64,000 nt of DNA from Cryobacterium arcticum (GCF_001679725.1 NZ_CP016282.1:2604001-2668000); one strand, 5' to 3'; numbered from the stretch's first letter, positions 54,708-63,855 are shown. Notes: generated by a model from the letters alone, not told the origin. A program made the numbers and translations.

Positions 54708-55661
54708 ATGGACGAACCGATCACCGACCACGCAGAACACGGGGGCATCACCGTCAGCGGTGTGCGCCGCACCTTCGGCAGTGTGCACGCCGTGGCGGAC
54801 GCGAGCCTGAGCGTGCCGCCCGGGTCGGTCACCGCGCTCATCGGGCCCAACGGCTCCGGCAAGACCACCCTGATGCTCATGCTCGCGACCCTGCTCGCTC
54901 CGGACGCCGGCCAGATCCGCATCGCGGGCCACGACCCGGTCACCGACCCGGCCGCCGTGCGCGCTCGAATGGGCTGGATGCCGGACGCCCTCGGCTCCTG
55001 GCCCACCCTGAGCCCCCGGGCCGCCCTGACCGTCACCGGACAGATGTACCGGATGAGCCCGGCCGCCGCCGCGGCCCGGGCCGAGGAACTCCTGCTGCTC
55101 GCCGACCTCGGCGAACTGGCCGACCGGCCCTCCCGGGTGCTCTCCCGCGGCCAGAAACAACGGCTCAGCCTGGCCAGGGCCCTCGTACACTCCCCGCGGG
55201 TGCTGTTGCTCGACGAACCGGCCTCCGGTCTGGACCCGGCCGCGCGTCGTGACCTGAGGGACCTGATCCGCCGTCTGGCCGGGGACGGTGTCGCCGTGCT
55301 CATCTCCAGCCACGTCCTGGCCGAGCTCGACGAGATGGCCGATGCTGCCGTGTACCTCGCTGCCGGCCGCACCGCCAGCGCCGCGGCAGTCGCCACCTCC
55401 GCCGCCAGGCACCGCTCCTGGCGCATCCGGGCACTCGACCCCGACGTCTTGGCGCGCGCGCTCGCGGTATCCGCCGAGCCGGCCGCAGCCGTCACCGTCG
55501 ACAACCTCGGCACACTCGTGCAGGTGGCGACCCCCGAGGACGCCGCAGCGCTGCTGGCGCGCCTGGTGGGCGCCGGCGTCGCCGTCACCGAGTTCGGCCC
55601 TGCCGTCGGCACCCTCGAGCACACCTTCCTCGAACTGAACCGGCCGGAGGTCACCCGATGA
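54708..55661 (+). CDS. ABC transporter ATP-binding protein (ABC-2 exporter type)
   Basis: From the ATG at 54708 (CGGAGGGGG upstream) it is 317 residues: Walker A GPNGSGKTT, Q-loop, signature LSRGQKQRLSLARAL, Walker B VLLLDEPASGLD, H-loop SSHVLAEL, and a ~100-residue C-terminal domain beyond the ATPase core. It belongs to the class driving gliding- or lipid-type ABC-2 permeases and overlaps its permease gene by 4 bp. The frame extends upstream into the antisense of ferritin and is not used. TAGACT at 54674-54679 is a possible -10. Confidence 0.92.
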   Translation: MDEPITDHAEHGGITVSGVRRTFGSVHAVADASLSVPPGSVTALIGPNGSGKTTLMLMLATLLAPDAGQIRIAGHDPVTDPAAVRARMGWMPDALGSWPTLSPRAALTVTGQMYRMSPAAAAARAEELLLLADLGELADRPSRVLSRGQKQRLSLARALVHSPRVLLLDEPASGLDPAARRDLRDLIRRLAGDGVAVLISSHVLAELDEMADAAVYLAAGRTASAAAVATSAARHRSWRIRALDPDVLARALAVSAEPAAAVTVDNLGTLVQVATPEDAAALLARLVGAGVAVTEFGPAVGTLEHTFLELNRPEVTR

Positions 55662-56725
55662 GCGCCGAGTACCTCTCCGGGGTCTGGCTGATCGTCACCC
55701 TCGAGCTGCGCCAGCGTGTGCGCGGGGTGGCCTGGTACGTGCTCCTGGGCGTGTTCGTGGTACTGGTGGGCCTGGTGACCCTGCTGGTCTGGCTGGCGGC
55801 CGGCACCTGGCAGGCCGGCGGCAGCCTGGTCTTCTCCGCCGTGGTGTTCTTCGTCCTCCTGCTGGCCACGCTGGTCTCCCCCGCCCTCAGCGGCAATGCC
55901 ATCAACGGCGACCGGGAGGCCGGCACACTGGCGACCACCCAGGTCACCCTGATCGGTACGGGTCAGCTGATCCTCGGCAAGTTCCTCGCGGCGTGGATCA
56001 CGGCGCTGGCCTTCCTGGCCGCCGCGGTGCCGTTCCTTGCTGCTGCGGTTCTGCTCGGCGAGGTGGCGGTGAGTACCATCGTGGTCTCGATGCTGGTCCT
56101 CGCCGTCGAACTCGGCGTCATCGCCGCGATCGGTGTGGGGCTCTCCGGCATCCTCACCCGGCCGTTGTTCTCGATCGTGGTGACCTACCTCATGGTCGCG
56201 GTGCTCAGCCTGGGCACGCTGATCTCCTTCGCCCTGCTCGGCACCGCGACCCAGTCCACCCTGACGTCGGTGGATCGCACGGTGCTGTCGTCGACCTATG
56301 ACGACGAGACCGGGACGGACACCGACATCGTCTGCTCGCCGCCGACCACCAACACCTACCAGGTCCCCCGGTTCGACTACTACTGGTGGATCCTGGCGGC
56401 GAACCCCTACGTGGTCGTGGCGGATGCTGCCCCGGGCGAGTTCGGTGCCGGCGGCGAACCCGTCGACCTGTTCGGCAGCATCGCTGTCGGCGTGCGTAGT
56501 GCCCAGGCCGCGCCGGACCTGTCCACGGAGAACAATTACTGCACTACCGGCGGCTACGTGGACCAGGAGTATGTCACTGCGCAGGAGACCTACGACGGCG
56601 CTCTGCCGTCCTGGTTCGTCGGGCTCGGCATCCACCTGCTGCTCGGCGCCGGCGCCCTGCTGTGGGCCTGGCGGCGCACGAACACGCCCGCCCGCCGGTT
56701 GCCGACGGGCAGCCGGATCGCCTAG
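55658..56725 (+). CDS. ABC transporter permease (ABC-2 type)
   Basis: A 355-residue protein with six to seven hydrophobic segments. It has the pattern of ABC-2 permeases (NGDREAGTLATTQVTLIGTGQ between helices 2 and 3, split here as DREAGTLATTQVTL). A ~110-residue extracytoplasmic loop (about 210-325, with Cys in DIVCSPPTTN and NNYCTTGGY) precedes the last helix and is unusually long. The exported substrate is unknown. Partner of the preceding ATPase. Confidence 0.9.
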   Translation: MSAEYLSGVWLIVTLELRQRVRGVAWYVLLGVFVVLVGLVTLLVWLAAGTWQAGGSLVFSAVVFFVLLLATLVSPALSGNAINGDREAGTLATTQVTLIGTGQLILGKFLAAWITALAFLAAAVPFLAAAVLLGEVAVSTIVVSMLVLAVELGVIAAIGVGLSGILTRPLFSIVVTYLMVAVLSLGTLISFALLGTATQSTLTSVDRTVLSSTYDDETGTDTDIVCSPPTTNTYQVPRFDYYWWILAANPYVVVADAAPGEFGAGGEPVDLFGSIAVGVRSAQAAPDLSTENNYCTTGGYVDQEYVTAQETYDGALPSWFVGLGIHLLLGAGALLWAWRRTNTPARRLPTGSRIA

Positions 56726-56736
56726 CGGCTGCTCGC

Positions 56737-57468
56737 CTAGCTGCTGCTGGGCAGGCCGATGATCCCGGCGTCCTCAGGGTCACCCTCCTGCTCGGCGGCG
56801 CGGATCTCGTCCTGCAGGTCGCGGAGCGCCGTGCGGAGCGCCCGCTCGGAGTCGAGTCCCTGCGCCTTGGCCGCCGACACGATGGCGAGCAGGATCGGGC
56901 CGAGCTCGGCCTCACTGTCGATGGGCAGCAGGCCGGGCGCATCCGTTTCGAGCAGCCCGATCTTCTGGGCCCGGCCGAGCACCTTGTCGGCCAGGGCGAG
57001 CGCGGGCATGCCCTGCGGGATGCCGTCGAGCACGCTGGTGCGGTGCGGCTTCTCGGCCGCCTTCACGTCGTCCCAGCCGGCGACGACCGCCTCGAGGCTC
57101 TGTTCGGCGCCGTCGCCGAAGACGTGCGGATGCCGGCCGACCATCTTGCGGGTCATCCGCGCGGCGACATCCTGGATGTCGAACTCCTCACCGGGTGTCT
57201 CGGCGGCGATCGACGCGTGGAAGACGACCTGGTAGAGCACGTCGCCGAGCTCCTCGAGCAGGTCCTCGCGGTCGCCGCTCTCGATGGCCTCGATCAGCTC
57301 GTGGGTCTCCTCGGTGAGGTACTGCACGAGCGACTCGTGGGTCTGCTCGGCATCCCACGGGCAGCCGCCGGGCGCGCGCAGCCGGGCGACGGTGGCCACG
57401 AGTTCGTCGAGGCCGGACTGGCCGGGGGTCGGGCTACCGGTTGGGCGGGGCTGGCTGGATTCGGTCAC
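56737..57468 (-). CDS. mazG: nucleoside triphosphate pyrophosphohydrolase MazG
   Basis: MazG hydrolyses (d)NTPs to monophosphates, clearing abnormal nucleotides. The 243-residue protein has the MazG core: CPWDAEQTHESLVQYL, EETHELIEAIE and EELGDVLYQVVFHA with the Mg-binding EExxE and ExxD patterns, then KMVGRHPHVFGD. The start is GTG with GGAG immediately upstream and TACGAT 5 nt before it. It is divergent from nhaA, whose structured leader occupies the gap. Confidence 0.93.
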   Translation of the reverse strand: MTESSQPRPTGSPTPGQSGLDELVATVARLRAPGGCPWDAEQTHESLVQYLTEETHELIEAIESGDREDLLEELGDVLYQVVFHASIAAETPGEEFDIQDVAARMTRKMVGRHPHVFGDGAEQSLEAVVAGWDDVKAAEKPHRTSVLDGIPQGMPALALADKVLGRAQKIGLLETDAPGLLPIDSEAELGPILLAIVSAAKAQGLDSERALRTALRDLQDEIRAAEQEGDPEDAGIIGLPSSS

Positions 57469-57473
57469 ACTCC

Positions 57474-57479
57474 ATCGTA
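57474..57479 (-). promoter_or_regulatory. candidate -10 for leaderless mazG
   Basis: TACGAT (57479-57474) ends 5 nt before the GTG at 57468. The GGAGT in between is too close to the start for a normal Shine-Dalgarno role. Confidence 0.35.
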
Positions 57480-57490
57480 GGCGGCCCGGC

Positions 57491-57585
57491 TAAACTGAAC
57501 GCAGGTGTGCCGGGAAGTCTGGTCGGCGGGCGAAGCGTTTCGCTCCGACTCACGACCGACCCGTTTTTCTGCGGGTGAACAGGAC
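57491..57585 (+). promoter_or_regulatory. structured nhaA leader, candidate cis-regulatory RNA
   Basis: TAAACT (57491-57496) is a possible -10. The transcript would begin near GCAGGTGTGCCGGGAAGTC and can fold as GGTCGG (57521-57526) with CCGACC (57556-57561), enclosing a GCGAA/TTCGC hairpin (57530-57543). Alternatively ACCCG (57559-57563) pairs with CGGGT (57572-57576) just before the ribosome-binding AGGA at 57581. The two share nucleotides 57559-57561 and exclude each other, as in riboswitches. It sits in front of a Na+/H+ antiporter gene. Confidence 0.5.
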
Positions 57586-57590
57586 TCCCC

Positions 57591-58799
57591 ATGACCTTCA
57601 TCCGTTCCGAGCGCTACGCCGCCGGGTTCCTCCTGATCGCCGGGATCCTCGGCCTGCTGATGGCCAACCTGTCGTTCGGCCCGGCGCTGATCGACGCCCT
57701 CAACGAGCACCTGCACACCGGCCTGTTCGGGCTGGACCTGTCCACCAAGCACTGGATCAGCGACGGGCTGCTGGCGGTGTTCTTCTTCCTCATCGCCATC
57801 GAGCTCAAGCGCGAGCTCGTGATCGGCGACCTCAACAGCGTGGGCAAGGCGGCGCTGCCGGCCCTCGCGGCATTCGGCGGGGTGCTCGTGCCCGCCGGCA
57901 TCTACCTGTTGCTCACCCAGGGCTCCGGGCTCGCGGCAGGCTGGCCGGTGCCCACGGCGACCGACATCGCATTCGCGCTGGGTGTGCTCGCGGTCTTCGG
58001 CCGCGGCATCCCCACCCGGGTGCGCGTGTTCCTGCTCGCCCTGGCGGTGCTCGACGACCTGGTCGCCATCCTGATCATCGCGTTCTTCTTCACCCAGGAC
58101 CCGCAGCTGCAATACATCGGCTTCGCCGCCATCACCGCAACCCTCTTCGGCGTCACCAGCCGGATGCTCAAGCCCCGTTCAGCCTGGGTGCTGGGCCGGA
58201 AGCCCGTCTGGCCGATCGTGACCGCCCTGACTGTGCTGGGCCTGGCGACCTGGTACTTCACCTACCTCTCCGGCGTGCACGCCACCATCGCCGGCGTGAT
58301 CCTCGGCCTCGTGATGGCGCGGGTGCCAGGGGGGCGCGCGCATCACGTGCTCGAGCCCTACTCGAACGCGGTGATCCTGCCGTTGTTCGCCTTCTCCGCC
58401 GCTCTCGTGGCGATCCCCCAGGTGAGCCTGGCCGAGCTCAGCCCGGCGTTCTGGGGCATCCTGGTGGCCCTGCCGGTGGGCAAGCTGCTGGGCATCACCC
58501 TGGCGGGCACGCTGGGCAGCATGATCTCCCGACGCCCGAACGGCTCCAGGTCCGGGCTCAAGTTCGCCGACATCGTCATGGTCGCGTGCCTGGGCGGCAT
58601 CGGCTTCACGGTGTCGCTGTTGATGGGCGCGCTCGCCTTCGCCGGCAACACCGAGGTGGTCGACGAGGCCACCCTCGCCGTTCTGCTCGGGTCGGGCTTC
58701 GCGATCCTGGTCTCGGCGGTCGTGGTCAGTGTGCGGGCACGGCAGTATCGACGGGCCGCGGAAAAACTGCATCCAGCAGTGAGCCCGTCCACGCGATAA
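57591..58799 (+). CDS. nhaA: Na+/H+ antiporter NhaA
   Basis: NhaA exchanges internal Na+ for external H+ for pH and sodium homeostasis. The 402-residue protein has about 12 helices. The ion-binding pair Asp155-Asp156 lies in ALAVLDDLVAILI, and TATDIAFALGVLAVFGR and GVHATIAGVILGLVMAR are typical. The short AGGA ribosome-binding site follows a structured leader. Its 3' end overlaps the mfd 3' end by 74 bp on the opposite strand. Confidence 0.96.
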   Translation: MTFIRSERYAAGFLLIAGILGLLMANLSFGPALIDALNEHLHTGLFGLDLSTKHWISDGLLAVFFFLIAIELKRELVIGDLNSVGKAALPALAAFGGVLVPAGIYLLLTQGSGLAAGWPVPTATDIAFALGVLAVFGRGIPTRVRVFLLALAVLDDLVAILIIAFFFTQDPQLQYIGFAAITATLFGVTSRMLKPRSAWVLGRKPVWPIVTALTVLGLATWYFTYLSGVHATIAGVILGLVMARVPGGRAHHVLEPYSNAVILPLFAFSAALVAIPQVSLAELSPAFWGILVALPVGKLLGITLAGTLGSMISRRPNGSRSGLKFADIVMVACLGGIGFTVSLLMGALAFAGNTEVVDEATLAVLLGSGFAILVSAVVVSVRARQYRRAAEKLHPAVSPSTR

Positions 58800-61700
58800 G
58801 CGCGGCGTCGGCCGGCGGCTCACCGTTCACGCGCGGCAACGGCACGATCATGGTGCCGGCCGCGGCCGAGTACTTCGAGCCCGGGTACATCCGTTGCAGG
58901 CGCACCTGCATCGAATCGGCCAGGTCGACCGGGGCCACCCGCAGGTTGGAGCCCATCGCGACGACCTCGCCGAGGCCGGCCTGCTGCGCGTGGCGGCGGA
59001 GCCGGGAGACGGCGATGAGGTTGGTGACGGCCTCGGGCGGTTCGCCGTAGCGGTCGGTGAGTTCCTCGAGCACGAGGCCGATCTGGTCGTCGGCGGCCGC
59101 GAGCCCGCTCGCGCCGGAGAGCTTCTGATAGGCCTCCAGCCGCAGCCGCTCGCTGTCGACGTACTCCTCGGGGATATGCGCGTCGACGGGCAGCTCGAGC
59201 CGCAGCTCCGTCTGACCCTCGGCGACGTCGCCGCGGAAGGTCGACACGGCCTCACCGATCATCCGCAGGTACAGGTCGAAGCCCACCCCCGCGATGTGGC
59301 CGGCCTGCTCGCCGCCGAGCAGGTTGCCCGCTCCGCGGATCTCCAGGTCTTTCAGGGCCACCTGCATGCCGGCGCCGAGCTCGTTGTTGGCCGCGATGGT
59401 TGCCAGACGGTCGTGCGCGATCTCGCTGAGCGGCTTGTTCTCGTCGTAGAGGAAGTAGGCGTAGGCCCGTTCCCTGGCCCGGCCGACCCGGCCGCGCAGC
59501 TGGTGCAGCTGGCTGAGTCCGTACTTGTCGGCGCGGTCGATGATGATGGTGTTCGCGTTGGCGATGTCCAGGCCGGTCTCGATGATGGTCGTGGAGACCA
59601 GGATGTCGAACTTGTTCTCCCAGAAGTCCACCACCACCTGTTCCAGCTGGGCCTCGGGCAGCTGCCCGTGCGCCACGGCGACCCTGGCCTCCGGCACCAG
59701 CTCGGCCAGCTGCGCGGCCACCCGGTTGATGCTGGAGACCCGGTTGTGCACGAAGAAGATCTGCCCTTCACGCAGCAGCTCGCGGCGGATGGCGGCGGCC
59801 ACCTGGCGGTCGGAGTACGGGCCGACGAAGGTGAGGATCGGGTGCCGGTCCTCGGGCGGGGTGGCCAGGGTGGACATCTCCCGGATGCCCGTGACGGCCA
59901 TTTCCAGGGTGCGCGGGATGGGCGTGGCGCTCATGGCGAGGATGTCGACGTTGGTCTTGAGCTTCTTCAGCGCGTCCTTGTGCTCCACGCCGAAGCGCTG
60001 TTCCTCGTCGATGATGACCAGGCCGAGGTCCTTGAAGATGGTGTTCTCGGACAAAAGCCGGTGCGTGCCGATGACCATGTCGACGGTACCGTCCAGCATG
60101 CCGGCCACGGTCTCGCGGGATTCCTTGTCAGTCTGGAACCGGCTGAGGGCGCGCAGGTGGATCGGGAAGCCGGCGAAGCGTTCCTGGAAGGTCTCCATGT
60201 GCTGGCGCACGAGCAGCGTGGTCGGCACGAGCATGGCCACCTGCTTGCCGTCCTGGATGGCCTTGAACGCGGCGCGCACGGCGACCTCGGTCTTGCCGAA
60301 GCCCACGTCGCCGGAGAGCAGCCGGTCCATCGGGATGGGCCGTTCCATGTCGGCCTTGACCTCCTCGATGGTGGTGAGCTGGTCGGGCGTCTCCGCGAAC
60401 GGGAACGCCTCCTCGAGCTCGCGCTGCCAGGGGGTGTCCGGGCCGAACGCGTGACCCTTGCTGGCCATCCGCGCGGAGTAGAGCTTGACCAGTTCCACGG
60501 CGATGTCGCGCACCGCACGGCGGGCCTTGGTCTTGGCGGCCGACCAGTCGCTTCCGCCCATCTTCGACAGCGCGGGGGCCTCGCCGCCGACATAGCGGGA
60601 GACCAGGTCGAGCTGGTCGGTGGGAACGTAGAGCTTGTCGCCGCCGTGGCCGCGCTTGGACGGCGCGTATTCGAGCACGAGGTATTCGCGGGTGGTCTTG
60701 ACCGGGTTGCGGCCGCCGCTGGAGACCTCGCGCTGGGTGAGTTCCAGGAACTTGCCGATGCCGTGGGTCTGGTGCACGACGTGGTCGCCGGTCTTGAGCT
60801 GCAGCGGGTCGACGACGTTCTTCCGTCGGCTCGCGAGCTTCTTGATCTGCCGGGCGTCGTAGCCGACGGTGCGGCCGTAGAACTCGCTCTCGCTGACCAG
60901 GGTGAGCTTGGTCTCCGGGATCTCGAATCCGTGCGCGATGGAGGCTTTGATCAGGTAGGCGATGCCGGGCTCAGGTTCCGCCGGGAATTCCGTCACGATG
61001 CGGGCGGGCAGTTCGGCGCCGGCGAGCACGTCGGCGGCCCGGTCGACGAGGCCGGCGCCCTGGGCGACGACGGCGACGGTCCAGCCGTCCTTGAGCCGGC
61101 TGGAGAGGTGCCCGACGGCGCCCTCGACGTTGCCCTGGAAACTCGGCACGGCGTCACCCTCGACGCGGATGGTGAGCAGCTCGTCGATCTCGCGGTGCTC
61201 CGGCAGTACGGGAATGTCGGTGGGCGCGGCCTGGAAGGAGCTCATCGTCCACCAGACCCGCTCGGAGGCGCCGGCGCCGGGGGCGCTGTAGCGCACGGCG
61301 TCCCGCAGGGTGCCCAGGGTGAGGAAGTCACCGCTGGCCAGGTCGATCGGGGCTTCGGCGCCCGCTGTGGCGGCGTTCCAGGCTGCGGAGAGGAACTCCC
61401 GGTTGGTCTCGGCCAGGCTGATGGCGCGAGAGGCGACGCGTTCCGGTGAGATCACGGCGACGGCGGCCTGCCGGGGCAGGTAGTGCGTGACGGGCACGAG
61501 CCGGTCCACGAGGGCGGGCGCCAGGCTTTCCATGCCCTCGACCGGGATGCCCTCGGCCACCTTGGCGAGGAGGCCCGCGAGGCTGGGGAACTCGTGCTGC
61601 ATCTCCCGGGCGCGCTGGCGCACGGCGGGGCTGAGCAGCAGTTCGCGGCTCGGCGGCAGGGTGACCGAGGTGATCGGCTCGGGCATCGAACGCTGGTCGG

Positions 61701-62361
61701 AGACCGCGAACTCGCGGATCTGCTCGACCTCGTCGCCGAAGAACTCGATCCGGTAGGGGTGCGCGGCCATGGGCGGGAACACGTCGAGGATGCCGCCGCG
61801 CACGGCGAACTCGCCGCGGCGGGTGACCATGTCCACGCGGGCGTACGCCACGTTCACCAGGTCCACCGAGATGGCGGCCAGGTCGTGGCCGCGGCCGCCG
61901 GCGGTCAACTCGAGGGGGTCGTAGTCGGTGAGGTTGTCGGCCACGGGCTGCAGGGCGGCACGCACCGAGGCGACGACGATGAGGGGGCGCCTGGTGGCGG
62001 CATCCGCGTTCTCCCAGTCGCGCATCCGGCGGAGCGCGTAGAGCCGGCGACCCACGATCTCGGCGCTCGGGCTGAGCCGCTCGTGCGGCAGGGTCTCCCA
62101 GGCGGGGAACTCGACGATCTCGGCGTCGTCGGAGAAGCAGCCGAGGTTCTCCCGGAGCGCCTCGGATTCGCGCCCGGTGGCGGTGATGACGAGCAGGGCC
62201 CGGCCCTTGTCGAGGCGGGAGCGTTGCTCCATCAGCGCGGCGAGGAGCGGCGCCCGCAGCCCCTCGGTGAGCGAGAAGTCGGCGTCACGGGCCGCGAAGG
62301 CGAGGGCGTTGTCGAACGTGGAGGCGCGGGAAAGCGCCGGAATCAAGCCCTGAAGAATCAC
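58726..62361 (-). CDS. mfd: transcription-repair coupling factor
   Basis: Mfd removes RNA polymerase stalled at DNA lesions and recruits UvrA. The 1211-residue protein contains the UvrB-like N-terminal domains, the polymerase-interacting domain (LKTGDHVVHQTHGIGKFLEL), the SF2 translocase motor with Walker A SGDVGFGKTE (~685) and DEEQRF (~785), the TRG motif region (VAHGQLPEAQLEQVV, IIETGLDIANANTIII) and a C-terminal UvrA-blocking domain. The length is normal. TAGACT ends 6 nt before the GTG start at 62361. Confidence 0.97.
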   Translation of the reverse strand: MILQGLIPALSRASTFDNALAFAARDADFSLTEGLRAPLLAALMEQRSRLDKGRALLVITATGRESEALRENLGCFSDDAEIVEFPAWETLPHERLSPSAEIVGRRLYALRRMRDWENADAATRRPLIVVASVRAALQPVADNLTDYDPLELTAGGRGHDLAAISVDLVNVAYARVDMVTRRGEFAVRGGILDVFPPMAAHPYRIEFFGDEVEQIREFAVSDQRSMPEPITSVTLPPSRELLLSPAVRQRAREMQHEFPSLAGLLAKVAEGIPVEGMESLAPALVDRLVPVTHYLPRQAAVAVISPERVASRAISLAETNREFLSAAWNAATAGAEAPIDLASGDFLTLGTLRDAVRYSAPGAGASERVWWTMSSFQAAPTDIPVLPEHREIDELLTIRVEGDAVPSFQGNVEGAVGHLSSRLKDGWTVAVVAQGAGLVDRAADVLAGAELPARIVTEFPAEPEPGIAYLIKASIAHGFEIPETKLTLVSESEFYGRTVGYDARQIKKLASRRKNVVDPLQLKTGDHVVHQTHGIGKFLELTQREVSSGGRNPVKTTREYLVLEYAPSKRGHGGDKLYVPTDQLDLVSRYVGGEAPALSKMGGSDWSAAKTKARRAVRDIAVELVKLYSARMASKGHAFGPDTPWQRELEEAFPFAETPDQLTTIEEVKADMERPIPMDRLLSGDVGFGKTEVAVRAAFKAIQDGKQVAMLVPTTLLVRQHMETFQERFAGFPIHLRALSRFQTDKESRETVAGMLDGTVDMVIGTHRLLSENTIFKDLGLVIIDEEQRFGVEHKDALKKLKTNVDILAMSATPIPRTLEMAVTGIREMSTLATPPEDRHPILTFVGPYSDRQVAAAIRRELLREGQIFFVHNRVSSINRVAAQLAELVPEARVAVAHGQLPEAQLEQVVVDFWENKFDILVSTTIIETGLDIANANTIIIDRADKYGLSQLHQLRGRVGRARERAYAYFLYDENKPLSEIAHDRLATIAANNELGAGMQVALKDLEIRGAGNLLGGEQAGHIAGVGFDLYLRMIGEAVSTFRGDVAEGQTELRLELPVDAHIPEEYVDSERLRLEAYQKLSGASGLAAADDQIGLVLEELTDRYGEPPEAVTNLIAVSRLRRHAQQAGLGEVVAMGSNLRVAPVDLADSMQVRLQRMYPGSKYSAAAGTMIVPLPRVNGEPPADAALIAWTGSLLDAVFPRPVDTAVPAH

Positions 62362-62367
62362 CGCACA

Positions 62368-62373
62368 AGTCTA
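62368..62373 (-). promoter_or_regulatory. candidate -10 for leaderless mfd
   Basis: TAGACT (62373-62368) ends 6 nt before the GTG at 62361, inside the short gap after pth. Confidence 0.45.
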
Positions 62374-62391
62374 CGGGTTCCCGCCGACGGT

Positions 62392-62979
62392 CTAGGCGGG
62401 CGGGGCGTGGAACTTCTGCTGGGCGGCGGTGACGCCCTCTGTGGCGATGAGTTCGATGGCGTCCGCGGCATCCTCGAGCATGATCGGCAGGGTGGTGCGC
62501 TCGGTGCTGGTGTAGTCGTGCAGCACGAAGTCGGCGGCGTTCTGCCGGCCGGGCGGGCGGCCGATGCCCATCCGGATGCGGATGAAGTCGTTGCTCCCGG
62601 TGGCGGCGATGATGTCGCGCACCCCGTTGTGGCCGCCGTGGCCGCCGCCCACCTTGATCTTCAGGGTGTCGAACGGCAGGTCGAGCTCGTCGTGCACGAC
62701 GATCAGCCGGGACACGTCGAGCGAGTAGAAGCGCAGCAGGCCCGCGACGGGGCCGCCGGAGAGGTTCATGAAGCTGTTCGGCTTGGCCAGGATCAGCTTG
62801 GGGCCGCCGGGAAAACTGCGTCCCTCGGCGACGGAGGCGTTGGCCTTGTGGTTCTTGAAGTTCGCCCGCATCCGGTCGGCGAGCACCATGGTCACCATGT
62901 GACCGACGTTGTGGCGATTACCGGCGTAGCCGGGCCCGGGGTTACCGAGCCCGACTACGAGCCAGAGATTCTCGTCCAG
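62392..62979 (-). CDS. pth: peptidyl-tRNA hydrolase, apparent CTG start
   Basis: Pth recycles peptidyl-tRNA. The conserved N-terminus (LWLVVGLGNPGPGY...RHNVGH) is encoded, but between the in-frame stop at 62989-62991 and that motif the only plausible initiator is CTG (62979-62977), with AAAGGA 6 nt upstream. That start gives 195 residues, the family length. All catalytic and binding residues are present: Asn13, His23, Asn72 (SFMNLSG), Asp97 (VHDELDLP) and Asn118 (GGHNG). The first ATG (62898) would remove Asn13 and His23. It follows rplY by 46 bp, a usual pairing. Confidence 0.9.
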   Translation of the reverse strand: MDENLWLVVGLGNPGPGYAGNRHNVGHMVTMVLADRMRANFKNHKANASVAEGRSFPGGPKLILAKPNSFMNLSGGPVAGLLRFYSLDVSRLIVVHDELDLPFDTLKIKVGGGHGGHNGVRDIIAATGSNDFIRIRMGIGRPPGRQNAADFVLHDYTSTERTTLPIMLEDAADAIELIATEGVTAAQQKFHAPPA

Positions 62980-63025
62980 GGGGTTCCTTTACGCAGTCTT
63001 CTGTCCGGTTGTCAACAGGGGAACG

Positions 63026-63637
63026 CTACTCTGCGGCAGCTTCCTCGGCGGGAGCCTCCTCGGAGGTGGTCTCCTCTTCCTCTTCCTCGGCGGGCAGGTG
63101 CACGCCGATGACGACCATCTCGGGGTCGGAGATGAGCGACGCACCGGCGGGCAGCTTGATCTCGCTGGCGTGGATGAGGGTGCCGTCTTCGAGGCCCTCG
63201 ACATCGACGCTGACGCTCTGCGGGATGTTCGTGGCTTCGACCTCGAGGAGCAGGGTCTTGGCGTCGAGGTCCGCGGTGGTTCCGGGGGCGGGCTCACCGG
63301 TGACGTGCACGGCGACCTCGACCTGGACCTTCTCACCCTTGCGGATGACGATGAGGTCGAGGTGCTCGATGATCTGACGAACCGGGTCCTTCTGCACATC
63401 CTTGACCAGGGTCAGGTGGGTGGTGCCCTCGACGTCGAGCTCGAGCACGGCGTTCGCGCGGCGCAGCAGCAGGCCGATCTCGTGGGCCGGCAGGGCGACG
63501 TGCACGGGGTCGGTGCCGTGGCCGTAGATGACGGCGGGGATCTTGCCCAGCACGCGCAGCTTGCGGGCAGCGCCCTTGCCGAAGCTGACGCGGGCGTCAG
63601 CGGAAATCTTGTTGTTGTTGTTCGTGGCCTCAGCCAT
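63026..63637 (-). CDS. rplY: 50S ribosomal protein L25/general stress protein Ctc
   Basis: L25 binds 5S rRNA; the long form with the extra C-terminal domain is called Ctc. From the ATG at 63637 (AAGGAGA upstream) it is 203 residues: the L25 domain (ARKLRVLGKIPAVIYGHG at ~25-42, VQKDPVRQIIEHLDLI) and the beta-rich C-terminal domain (VSVDVEGLEDGTLIHASEIKLP), ending in an acidic Glu/Ala tail. It lies upstream of pth and is probably cotranscribed with it. Confidence 0.95.
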   Translation of the reverse strand: MAEATNNNNKISADARVSFGKGAARKLRVLGKIPAVIYGHGTDPVHVALPAHEIGLLLRRANAVLELDVEGTTHLTLVKDVQKDPVRQIIEHLDLIVIRKGEKVQVEVAVHVTGEPAPGTTADLDAKTLLLEVEATNIPQSVSVDVEGLEDGTLIHASEIKLPAGASLISDPEMVVIGVHLPAEEEEEETTSEEAPAEEAAAE

Positions 63638-63855
63638 GGTGTCTCCTTGCGGGCCTCGTGTGCCCGTATTGATGTCGCGGGCACGGAGCCCGCGGTACGG
63701 ATGCTGGTTCAACTCGAACGCATGTCAGCGTGAGGAAAGGCCTTGGGGGACTTTTCGCCGCGTCGATTACGGATGCGCCGGTGCCGGTTTCCCGGACGCC
63801 GGGCGAATCCCTCGCCGAAGTTCAACTCATGAGTCTAGACGATAAAGTGACGACC

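Noticed and set aside
58894..61449. 851-codon plus-strand frame opposite mfd
   Set aside because: Antisense shadow of mfd; composition is typical of reverse-frame reading in GC-rich DNA.
62392..62898. Treating pth as a truncated gene starting at ATG 62898
   Set aside because: The missing N-terminus, including the catalytic Asn and His, is encoded in frame just upstream with a ribosome-binding site.
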